Positions 10,078 through 17,196 of a stretch of 26,976 nt of DNA are shown piece by piece. The notes under the pieces were generated by a model that worked only from the letters and a program-made list of their open reading frames with translations, made no database searches and was not told the DNA's origin. How positions within the stretch are numbered: the first letter of the stretch is position 1; each line of letters starts with the position of its first letter. The stretch is from UBA7692 sp964552715. GTDB taxonomy: Bacteria; Bacteroidota; Bacteroidia; Chitinophagales; LD1. A program made the translations under genes and the position numbers. The stretch covers positions 1-26,976 of the forward strand of contig CAZKHZ010000018.1 in NCBI GenBank assembly GCA_964552715.1, in the 5' to 3' direction.

Positions 10078-10186
10078 TTGTACTAAGGGTGTTTGTTGTG
10101 CCGCTCTTTAGCGAAGATGAAAAAAATTGGAATACAAAATAGTTTGGGAGAATATAGATACTAGCGCAGCACCTTTTTTAATTCAC

Positions 10187-10194
10187 TAACCTTG
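10187..10194 (+). promoter_or_regulatory. Possible -7 promoter element of uridine phosphorylase
   Basis: TAACCTTG matches seven of eight positions of the Bacteroidota -7 consensus TAnnTTTG and lies 26 bases before the start codon. No TTTG element is seen at the usual -33 spacing, so the call is weak. Confidence 0.35.
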
Positions 10195-10219
10195 CCGTGC
10201 AAAAAGAAAACTAAAACCG

Positions 10220-11092
10220 ATGCTAAAAGAGTCTGAATTGATATTGAATGAAGATGGAAGTATTTATCACCTACACCTGAAGCCGGGAGAAATTGCAAAG
10301 ACAATTTTTACCGTTGGCGACCCCGACCGCGTGGCAGAAGTGAGCAAGCATTTCGACAGCATTGAGTTGACCCGCAGCCACCGCGAGATACTTACACATA
10401 CAGGTATGTTGGGCAAAAAGCGCGTGTCGGTTATCTCCACCGGCATGGGTACCGACAACATAGATATTGTGTTGAACGAACTTGATGCACTGGTTAATAT
10501 TGACTTTGAAACCCGCAGCGTTAAAGAAGAAATTACTGCTTTAAATATCATTCGCTTAGGCACATCGGGGGCTTTGCAAAAGCATGTTGAATTAGATAGC
10601 GTGTTGGTTTCGGAATATGCCATTGGCTTTGACACCACCATGTTTTTCTATCCTAATGATTACATGGAAGATGAATTTATTGATGGTTTGCAACAAGCCA
10701 TTGATGAATATTTGGATGAAAACGAAACTCTGGTAACTACTTACACCGCAGCCGCTTCGCCAAAACTTTTAAAGCGGTTTGACGAATATCAAAAAGGCAT
10801 CACGGTTACTTCTCCTGGGTTTTACGCACCACAAGGTCGCCACCTGCGCATCAATCCTTGGTTTGGAAATTTGGTAAATACACTCGCTGCTTTTAGGCAC
10901 AACGATATGTGCCTAACAAATTTAGAAATGGAAACAGCTGGTATCTATGCCTTGGGTAGTTTGCTAGGGCACAATTGCATTTCGTTCAACGCCATTATTG
11001 CAAATAGAATCGACAATACTTTCAGTAAAAAACCTGCTGAAACAATTCAAAAAATGATTCAGCAGGTTTTAGAAAAAGTTGAGCAAATGTAA
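10220..11092 (+). CDS. udp: Uridine phosphorylase (nucleoside phosphorylase family)
   Basis: This 290-residue PNP/UDP-family enzyme would split uridine and phosphate into uracil and ribose 1-phosphate in the cytoplasm, for pyrimidine salvage. The phosphate-binding GDPDR is at 33-37, RLGTSGAL at 112-119, and the ribose-binding LEMETA around 235-240 (Glu236-Met237-Glu238). The segment FYAPQGR at 201-207 carries Gln205 and Arg207 in the Gln-x-Arg arrangement that recognises uracil in E. coli Udp, which favours uridine phosphorylase over purine nucleoside phosphorylase. It is about 35 residues longer than E. coli Udp, mostly at the N-terminus and an acidic insertion near 145-170. It is a single gene whose TAA stop directly abuts the stop of the minus-strand gene that follows. 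Confidence 0.85.
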   Translation: MLKESELILNEDGSIYHLHLKPGEIAKTIFTVGDPDRVAEVSKHFDSIELTRSHREILTHTGMLGKKRVSVISTGMGTDNIDIVLNELDALVNIDFETRSVKEEITALNIIRLGTSGALQKHVELDSVLVSEYAIGFDTTMFFYPNDYMEDEFIDGLQQAIDEYLDENETLVTTYTAAASPKLLKRFDEYQKGITVTSPGFYAPQGRHLRINPWFGNLVNTLAAFRHNDMCLTNLEMETAGIYALGSLLGHNCISFNAIIANRIDNTFSKKPAETIQKMIQQVLEKVEQM

Positions 11093-13360
11093 TTACTGCA
11101 CTATCAATTTGCCGTAGCCTATTTTTTCGTTTGCAGCATTTATTACCGAATACAAGTAAATACCAGCATGTATTTCGCTGATAAAAACAACATTCTTTTG
11201 CTCCTTTAATTCGCTTACGAGAACTGCTTTTCCACTCAAATCAAATATGCTGAAAGTACGTGCTTCATCGCTGCTAAATTCAACTACTATTTGTTGTGAA
11301 GCAGGATTTGGATATAATGAAATACGAGTTTCAACCAAAGATGAAATGGCAGATGGAAGTAATGTTTTCACTGTGTCGCAATCTGTAGCTGTGCAGCCGT
11401 TGCCATTGGTTACGGTAACACAATAAACACCATTGTTTAAATTTGCTAAGTTTTGTCCGCTACCAGTTGGTGACCAAGTGTAGGTAATATTTCCTGCACC
11501 ACCAGTTACAGTTGCTAATGCTGTTCCATTATTTGAAGTAGGGCTGCTTTCGGGCGTGGTAGAAACAGATACAGTAAATCCAGTACAAGAAGGCGAGCCA
11601 ACTATTCCACTTGCAGTTGCAGTGCAGCCATTACCATTGGTAACAGTTACATTATAAGTTCCTGCTGATAGTCCAGTTGGATTTGCACCAGTGCCGCTTG
11701 GTGACCAGTTGTAGGCAATGTTGCCGCTGCCACCTGTTACGGTTGTGGTTGCGGTGCCGTTACTTCCATTAATTGTTGTAACGTTTGTTGTAGCAATAGA
11801 AACACTAAATCCAGTACAAGAAGGCGAGCCAACTATTCCACTTGCAGTTGCAGTGCAGCCATTACCATTGGTAACAGTTACATTATAAGTTCCTGCTGAT
11901 AGTCCAGTTGGATTTGCACCAGTGCCGCTTGGTGACCAGTTGTAGGCAATGTTGCCGCTGCCACCTGTTACGGTTGTGGTTGCGGTGCCGTTACTTCCAT
12001 TAATTGTTGTAACGTTTGTTGTAGCAATAGAAACACTAAATCCAGTACAAGAAGGCGAGCCAACTATTGCGCTGCCAATTGCTTGGCAACTTGCCGCATC
12101 TATCACTGTTACAGTGTAGGTTCCTGTTACAAGATTATTGATTGGATTGGTAGTAGAGTCATTACTCCATGAATAGGTAACACTACCTGTGCCACCTGTT
12201 GCAGTTGCAGTTGCAGTGCCATTGTTTCCGCCTATAATGCTAACAGGTGTTGTCGCTACACTAACACTAAAATTAGCACATGATGGCGAAGTTACATTAC
12301 CGCAGGCATTGGCTGTGCAGCCATTGCCGTTAGTAACAGTTACGCAATAAATATTCGCTCCTAATCCGGTTAAATTTGCACTACTGCCACTAGGTGTCCA
12401 GGTGTAAGAAAGGTTGCCACTGCCACCTGCAACATTTGCTGTTGCAGTGCCATTGCTGCCGCCATTGGTAGTTACATTGGTTGTGCTAACACTTACACTA
12501 AAACCTGTGCATGAGGGTCCAGCAATTACGGTAGATGCCGTAGCAGTACATCCGTTGGCATCAGTAACTGTTAGGTTGTAAGTTCCAGCAGAAAGCCCTG
12601 TTGGATTTGCCCCAGAACCGCTTGGTGACCAATTGTATGTAATTGTGCCAGTGCCTGCTGTGATGGCTGCTGTTGCAGTGCCATTACTTCCGCCTACAGT
12701 AGTAACATCGGTTTTGGTAAGAGATACTCCAAAATTACCGCAAAAATCGAATGCCAAATCATCCACAAATAGAACGCTGCCAAGAGGAAAGCCGGTGTTT
12801 CTTGTGCTTGTCAATAATATCATCATCAAAGTATCGGGAATAGCATTTGAGCTATAAGAGAAATTTACATCAAACTTAGTATAAGAGCCAACAGTAGTGG
12901 TTTGATTAAATTTTGCTTCACCCACAACTTCGCGCACTTTAGTAGTTGAATTCCATTTTGAAAGTACTGCCTCTATGTTTGCAGTGTCACCACCTGTTCC
13001 CGGTGTGTATTTATACCAGCCGCTGAATGAAATTGGTCTTTTATTAAACACCACACCGCCCTCTACAAATCCGCCAGTGTTGATGGAGCCTGTTGCTGCA
13101 ATACCCGGGGCATTTCCCTGCAAAGGAATATTCAATGTCTCTAACTTCATGGCAAAGCTACCGCTGTTTTTATCTGTACTTTTAGTTACAGTTCTGCGTC
13201 CGAGAATATATGTAAAACCATTGATGGTTCCCCATCCGGCAGGGTCATCGAAATTGGGATTTACTTTCCATGTTTCAAAACCTGGATTGGGAATAGCGTT
13301 TTGTGCATTTGCTGTAAACAATGAGCAAGCAGCAATGATAATTAGTAGAATTTTTTTCAT
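11093..13360 (-). CDS. Secreted SprB-like repeat protein with T9SS type A sorting domain
   Basis: The protein has 755 residues. A signal peptide (1-20, ending TANAQ) is followed by a beta-rich domain to about residue 207 containing NPGFETW and PAGW, resembling the PCMD/carbohydrate-binding-like domains of secreted Bacteroidota proteins. Six repeats of about 77 residues follow (bases about 12740 down to 11357), each starting C-x-x-F-x-V-S-x and containing GTATxxxxGG, YxWSPSG and VTVTNGNGC. Repeats 4 and 5 are identical at DNA level. Residues 673-755 form a type A C-terminal domain with LYPNPAS, FSIFDLSGK and GIYLYSV. It is predicted to be exported by T9SS and held at the surface or released; the binding partner is unknown. 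A terminator for the upstream gene lies between its start and the neighbour at 13454, so it probably has its own promoter. Confidence 0.85.
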   Translation of the reverse strand: MKKILLIIIAACSLFTANAQNAIPNPGFETWKVNPNFDDPAGWGTINGFTYILGRRTVTKSTDKNSGSFAMKLETLNIPLQGNAPGIAATGSINTGGFVEGGVVFNKRPISFSGWYKYTPGTGGDTANIEAVLSKWNSTTKVREVVGEAKFNQTTTVGSYTKFDVNFSYSSNAIPDTLMMILLTSTRNTGFPLGSVLFVDDLAFDFCGNFGVSLTKTDVTTVGGSNGTATAAITAGTGTITYNWSPSGSGANPTGLSAGTYNLTVTDANGCTATASTVIAGPSCTGFSVSVSTTNVTTNGGSNGTATANVAGGSGNLSYTWTPSGSSANLTGLGANIYCVTVTNGNGCTANACGNVTSPSCANFSVSVATTPVSIIGGNNGTATATATGGTGSVTYSWSNDSTTNPINNLVTGTYTVTVIDAASCQAIGSAIVGSPSCTGFSVSIATTNVTTINGSNGTATTTVTGGSGNIAYNWSPSGTGANPTGLSAGTYNVTVTNGNGCTATASGIVGSPSCTGFSVSIATTNVTTINGSNGTATTTVTGGSGNIAYNWSPSGTGANPTGLSAGTYNVTVTNGNGCTATASGIVGSPSCTGFTVSVSTTPESSPTSNNGTALATVTGGAGNITYTWSPTGSGQNLANLNNGVYCVTVTNGNGCTATDCDTVKTLLPSAISSLVETRISLYPNPASQQIVVEFSSDEARTFSIFDLSGKAVLVSELKEQKNVVFISEIHAGIYLYSVINAANEKIGYGKLIVQ
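11580..12068 (-). repeat. Exact 231-base tandem duplication (two full copies plus 27 bases)
   Basis: Bases 11580-11810 and 11811-12041 read identically when compared by eye, and the identity continues for 27 bases into a third unit (12042-12068). The period of 231 bases is 77 codons, one whole protein repeat, so the frame is kept. It encodes repeats 4 and 5 of the SprB-like protein. Confidence 0.9.
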
Positions 13361-13395
13361 TCGTTCTGTGTTTTGTTTTTTGAAATTGGTGAATA

Positions 13396-13425
13396 AAATA
13401 ATCCCCGCTTTTGCGGGGATTATTT
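13396..13425 (-). terminator. Rho-independent terminator of the copper monooxygenase-like gene
   Basis: A perfect 13-base stem (13396-13408 with 13413-13425), core CCCCGC/GCGGGG, with a four-base loop. It lies 28 bases beyond the stop codon at 13454 on the minus strand and is followed there by a T-rich run. It separates this gene from the repeat-protein gene starting at 13360. Confidence 0.85.
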
Positions 13426-13453
13426 GTGTGTTGCCTGTCTTAAAAGAAAATTA

Positions 13454-15124
13454 CTATTCAATAATTATTCGCTGTGTGTTTCTGCTGTTACCAGCCTTTA
13501 CCGTTAGTAAGTAAACCCCTGGTGAAAATGTTTTGGGCAGCTCTACATCATCTAAATAATTACCAATTGGTTTGTCTTTGTGTTGCATTAATACAGTAGA
13601 TTCTCCAAGCATGTTTGTGAGATGAACTGTAACATCAGATTGGTTTTGCAAAGCATAATTCAATGAAACCATATCCGTTGCAGGATTTGGAAACGCATTC
13701 ACTTTTAAGTTTTGGTAATTAGCACTTTGAATACCTGATGGTAGCGCACCCAATGGTCCGCCTTTTACATATTGAAATCCCATTACCATCATTTCTTCTT
13801 CGGAAGTTAAGCCCCAAAAAAGCGTATCTTGAGTTGTGTTTTTATACCTGGCGCGATGAATCCAACCGATGCGTGGGTCAACTTCCAAAAGCGCATTGTC
13901 AGGATAGAATTTGAATGTTGCATCAACACCAAAGCGATGATAACCTACATTATAACCTTTTTCGTAGCTATACCAGCTTTCGTATTGTTGTGCACCCACT
14001 GTTCCATTCGGGTTGCGTAAGAAAATATCATAATCGGTACCGTATTTGTGAGTGTGACCGTAAAGCTGCCAAACTTTCCAATAGTTTGTTTCGTCAGTAT
14101 CGTTAGCAACTTCCACAAACTCATGTTCTTTTCCATCAGGTGGAATTGCAATGGAGAAAATAGGATAATTTCTAATCAACATAAAATCACTAGCTGTGCC
14201 AAGTGGCTCTGTGTAAACATTCATGTAAAGGTCTGCACCTAAAACAGTATCGTTCATGTTGTTTAGAATATGCAGATTCAAATCTAATACAGTGGATTGC
14301 TCCCAAAAGTACGCTGAGCCAGGAGGTAAATCGTACTCCCAAAGGTTTGGACCAGTTCCAATTCCATCCAATACACTTGCATGAGAACTTTGTGCTTCTG
14401 GTCTTATTCCTTCTGCATATCCATTCGATTCTCCAGGCTGAAATTTAAACATCACAAAGTGATGAGTAGATGATGGCAACATGGTGTGAATTTTCGGAAT
14501 TTCGATTGAACTTGATAAGCGTGGGTTGTGTTTTATATAATAGTATTCTTCCTTTTTTGCAGGCACAAATACTTTCCCCACATAAATTTGAAAACCGGTG
14601 CCAGCAGCAGGCGGAGTGTGATTTACATAAGTATCATCCTTGCCTTTTCCGCTGTAATATTTATTGATAAGTGCGGTATCTACCACATTGCCGTTTAACG
14701 GTGCGCCAAACAAAATCCATTGACGAATTAGTTCAATATCAGGTTTTGACAATGCCGCAGAACCAACTGGCATATTAGAACCTTCAGGTGCTTGCAATGC
14801 TATGTGAAAGTTGTTTTCACCAAGCCCGTGAGATAGTTTTCGGAAGAGGAAACTTCTGTCAACATATCCTGGAGTAACAAGTTTGTCACCCTTGGCTGAT
14901 GCTGCTGGATTAAGTGGTGTTCCTGTTGTTAAAGCTGCATGTAAATTGGCAGCATTTGCAGTTACATCAAAAGATGGGTTTCCTCCATACTGATGGCAAG
15001 AACCACCGGCACAATTAGTTTGAAGAATTTTGTGTACTTGTGTAAATGTTCCTTGGGCAAATGTTAAATTTGCGTTGATTAATAAGTAGGAAATTGTAAA
15101 AAAAAGTAGAAGTCTTTTTTGCAT
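13454..15124 (-). CDS. Secreted cytochrome c-like / type II copper monooxygenase with T9SS type A tail
   Basis: The protein has 556 residues with a signal peptide at 1-23. Residues 28-142 look like a c-type cytochrome: Cys38 and Cys43-His44 form a CX4CH heme motif, and Met118 in SNMPVG is a candidate axial ligand. Residues about 175-455 resemble the PHM/DBH family of ascorbate-dependent copper monooxygenases: His221-His222 (STHHFVMFKF) and His285 (LNLHILN) match the CuH site; His357-x-His359 (YGHTHKYG) and Met445 (EEEMM) match the CuM site. Residues 470-556 are a type A sorting domain (FPNPATDMVSLNY, GVYLLTV). I infer an exported oxidoreductase that hydroxylates an unknown substrate, perhaps receiving electrons through its own heme. 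A Bacteroidota-like promoter lies just upstream and a terminator just downstream, so it is monocistronic. Domain assignment comes from recalled motifs, not an alignment. Confidence 0.8.
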   Translation of the reverse strand: MQKRLLLFFTISYLLINANLTFAQGTFTQVHKILQTNCAGGSCHQYGGNPSFDVTANAANLHAALTTGTPLNPAASAKGDKLVTPGYVDRSFLFRKLSHGLGENNFHIALQAPEGSNMPVGSAALSKPDIELIRQWILFGAPLNGNVVDTALINKYYSGKGKDDTYVNHTPPAAGTGFQIYVGKVFVPAKKEEYYYIKHNPRLSSSIEIPKIHTMLPSSTHHFVMFKFQPGESNGYAEGIRPEAQSSHASVLDGIGTGPNLWEYDLPPGSAYFWEQSTVLDLNLHILNNMNDTVLGADLYMNVYTEPLGTASDFMLIRNYPIFSIAIPPDGKEHEFVEVANDTDETNYWKVWQLYGHTHKYGTDYDIFLRNPNGTVGAQQYESWYSYEKGYNVGYHRFGVDATFKFYPDNALLEVDPRIGWIHRARYKNTTQDTLFWGLTSEEEMMVMGFQYVKGGPLGALPSGIQSANYQNLKVNAFPNPATDMVSLNYALQNQSDVTVHLTNMLGESTVLMQHKDKPIGNYLDDVELPKTFSPGVYLLTVKAGNSRNTQRIIIE

Positions 15125-15144
15125 TTGTTTTCGTTTTGTGGAAT

Positions 15145-15174
15145 CTAAGTTATAAAATATTTTGGTTGAACAAA
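15145..15174 (-). promoter_or_regulatory. Putative promoter of the copper monooxygenase-like gene
   Basis: On the minus strand TTTG (15174-15171) is followed after 18 bases by TAACTTAG (15152-15145), one mismatch from TAnnTTTG. The -7 element ends about 20 bases before the start codon at 15124. Confidence 0.45.
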
Positions 15175-15224
15175 GCAGTTAAAAATTTCATTAGTTATCT
15201 AACCTTATTGTTTATGTGTGGAGT

Positions 15225-15240
15225 TAAAACCATGGTTTTA
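15225..15240. promoter_or_regulatory. Perfect 16-base palindrome, candidate operator
   Basis: TAAAACCATGGTTTTA is a perfect palindrome in the 185-base gap between the divergent copper monooxygenase-like gene and the TssF-like gene. It sits upstream of both putative promoters. Short complementary segments flank it (TTATCTAA at 15195 region, TTAGATAA at 15238 region). A regulator binding here could act on either gene; none is identified. Confidence 0.35.
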
Positions 15241-15260
15241 GATAATAAGGATTTAGTGTT

Positions 15261-15291
15261 TTTGAATTCTTAAAAACTATTAGCACCTTTC
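15261..15291 (+). promoter_or_regulatory. Possible promoter of the TssF-like gene
   Basis: TTTG (15261-15264) is followed after 19 bases by CACCTTTC (15284-15291), a partial match to TAnnTTTG at the right spacing and 18 bases before the start codon. Confidence 0.3.
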
Positions 15292-15309
15292 ACACCGCAA
15301 AAACAAAAT

Positions 15310-17142
15310 ATGGAAGAGCAGGAAATAAGGTCGAAGATGTTAGGTTATGCCGCAAAAGCATGGGGCTTTTCGGATGCAGCTATTGAAAATTCTTTCGACC
15401 CCTTGGTTAGTTTGTTGCTGGGTGCAGGCGCGCACGAAATCGGCAAAGTGTATCACGAAATACATTCTACTGAAAGCCGTCTGTTGCTAAAACTAACACA
15501 GTTGCTTACGCCCGATGTGTTGACAGGTGCTACTCCTGCCCATGCTTTGTGCCATGCTACACCAATTGATATTGATAGTGTAACCAATACTTCACAGCAT
15601 TTTTACTTTCAGCGAAAAACAGAAGCACGTTTTGGAAGAGATGAAATGGAAGATGTTTTTTTTACCCCTGCAGGAACTTTTACACTCTCCGCAGCCGAAG
15701 TGAGAATGCAGGCTTCGGGTAATAAGCTATTTGCTTACAAAACCGCTTTGTCAAAAGAAACGGCTGCCAATAGCGATGGTGCAAATATCATTGCTAACAA
15801 GATATGGATTGGTGTTGAAGCCTTAGAAGATTGGAAATATGTAAAAGAGATTAGTTTGTTTTTTGAGAATAGAAACCCATCAGAATCCAATTCATTTTAT
15901 AAGGATTTAGCGTCTGCCACAATCGCTTGCAACGGAAAGGTGCTTGAAACAAAAGTTGGACTGAATGATAAGCGAAATGCTAATAGAACGCTACATCAGA
16001 AATTAGTTGAAGGGCATTACAATATCACTTCGCAGAACGAAGAACATATCCAGTCTTTTTACAGCAGTCAGTTTGTAAATTTGGTTTTGCCGGATGATTT
16101 GTTTGTTGAGGATTACATACAATCGCATGACCATCCCGAAGAAATTTTCCCTGCAAGTGCCTTTCAGAAAAACCCTAAGAAGCTGCTTTGGTTTAGTGTA
16201 GAAATTCCTGGCAAAAACAAGAAGTATAATTTGCCCGATGTTGTTTGTTCCTTAAATTGTTTTCCAGTTATAAATAGACGAAAAGAAGAGTTCACATATC
16301 GCGTGTCTGATAAGCACACCATTATCGCGCTGCAATCTCTCGGCATCTTTTTAGATATTATTGATGTGCGCTCGCAGGATGACGTGCCATATTTTGAAAC
16401 TGCTATCAGCAATCCTTCGCAGGTGGAGGCGGGAAGTTATCTTTTGCGCCACAGTGGCACAGGTCGTTTTGATAAACGCAATGCACTGGAAATGACTGAG
16501 TATCTATTGCAATTGCTGCGTGACGAAAGTGCTTCATTTGCCGCGCTTGGAAAAGACCTGATTGAGTCGCAGGTGAAGCAAATAAATCAGTTGATTTCTT
16601 CAATTGAACAAAAAGTGGCATCTGCAAAAAAGACAGGCGATGAATCGTTGAGTTATCTAATAGTTAATGCACTTCGTTTTCCCGAAAATGTATTCATACA
16701 ATATTGGCACACGGATGCTGAGTCAGCCAATCAAATTCGCCCTGGCACAAAATTGAATACCTACCAAGGAAATGCTTATACCCGAGATAGCGTTTATTTA
16801 ATGACCTCATGCACTGGTGGAAGAGATTCTCTTTCGCCAATCGAAAGTGTTTTGGTTTATAAAAATGCTGTACTTACTCGCCAGCGCATCGTTACACCAA
16901 AAGATATAGAAACCGCATGTTTTATGATTGGCGGTGAAAAGCTTTCAAAAGTTGTGATTGGTAAAGGAGTAATGATAGAACCTGGCACCGATGGTAATTA
17001 TGTACGCTGCGTAAATGTTCATTTGCAATTTAAAACAAACACAGTACAGGCAGAAGAAGCAGGTTTGGTTTGTCGCGAAATTCAAACCTATCTAGAAAAT
17101 CATTCCAGCGGCATGTATCCGTTTAATGTTGAAGTAGGATAA
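15310..17142 (+). CDS. tssF: Type VI secretion system baseplate subunit TssF-like protein
   Basis: The 610-residue cytoplasmic protein has no signal peptide. The N-terminal region (about 25-85) has the TssF pattern of a DPLVxxLL helix, a long helix with charged residues, then LTQLLTPD and a PAHAL segment. Around 290-320 is LLWFSVEIPG followed by CSLNCFPVINR, like the conserved hydrophobic strand and CxPVxN motif of TssF. The C-terminal part (about 500-600) contains LTRQRIVTPKDIE, a motif of baseplate J/TssF-type wedge proteins. Length fits TssF of the Bacteroidota T6SS(iii) type. TssF joins TssG, TssK and TssE to form the baseplate of a contractile injection machine. No other T6SS gene is present in this window, which is unusual because tssF normally lies in a cluster. 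A homologous baseplate protein of another contractile system is the main alternative. Confidence 0.72.
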   Translation: MEEQEIRSKMLGYAAKAWGFSDAAIENSFDPLVSLLLGAGAHEIGKVYHEIHSTESRLLLKLTQLLTPDVLTGATPAHALCHATPIDIDSVTNTSQHFYFQRKTEARFGRDEMEDVFFTPAGTFTLSAAEVRMQASGNKLFAYKTALSKETAANSDGANIIANKIWIGVEALEDWKYVKEISLFFENRNPSESNSFYKDLASATIACNGKVLETKVGLNDKRNANRTLHQKLVEGHYNITSQNEEHIQSFYSSQFVNLVLPDDLFVEDYIQSHDHPEEIFPASAFQKNPKKLLWFSVEIPGKNKKYNLPDVVCSLNCFPVINRRKEEFTYRVSDKHTIIALQSLGIFLDIIDVRSQDDVPYFETAISNPSQVEAGSYLLRHSGTGRFDKRNALEMTEYLLQLLRDESASFAALGKDLIESQVKQINQLISSIEQKVASAKKTGDESLSYLIVNALRFPENVFIQYWHTDAESANQIRPGTKLNTYQGNAYTRDSVYLMTSCTGGRDSLSPIESVLVYKNAVLTRQRIVTPKDIETACFMIGGEKLSKVVIGKGVMIEPGTDGNYVRCVNVHLQFKTNTVQAEEAGLVCREIQTYLENHSSGMYPFNVEVG

Positions 17143-17166
17143 GGTTAAAATTGCCAGTCTGACCAA

Positions 17167-17184
17167 TCCCGATAGCTATCGGGA
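17167..17184. terminator. Perfect palindrome TCCCGATAGCTATCGGGA between convergent genes
   Basis: An 18-base perfect palindrome lies 25 bases after the TssF stop and 12 bases beyond the stop of the minus-strand acylase. It could fold into a hairpin acting as a bidirectional terminator, but neither side has a T tract. From memory, this kind of palindrome recurs between genes in other Bacteroidota, so it may be a dispersed repeat. Confidence 0.5.
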
Positions 17185-17196
17185 GACCAAGTAAAC

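Larger units (their letters stand above)
9881..10219. other. Divergent intergenic region with GGAAT/ATTCC inverted iterons
   Basis: This 339-base gap separates the BASS transporter and uridine phosphorylase start codons. It holds an inverted arrangement of short iterons (9954-9978 and 10054-10077) and a possible promoter before the phosphorylase. No open frame in it looks coding. Confidence 0.6.

Noticed and set aside
11357..12740. Repeat array considered as a possible CRISPR-like or noncoding repeat
   Set aside because: The 231-base period keeps the reading frame and encodes SprB-like protein repeats, without short conserved repeats and unique spacers.
12975..13514. 179-codon plus-strand open frame
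   Set aside because: Antisense to the signal peptide and N-terminal domain of the repeat protein and across a terminator hairpin.
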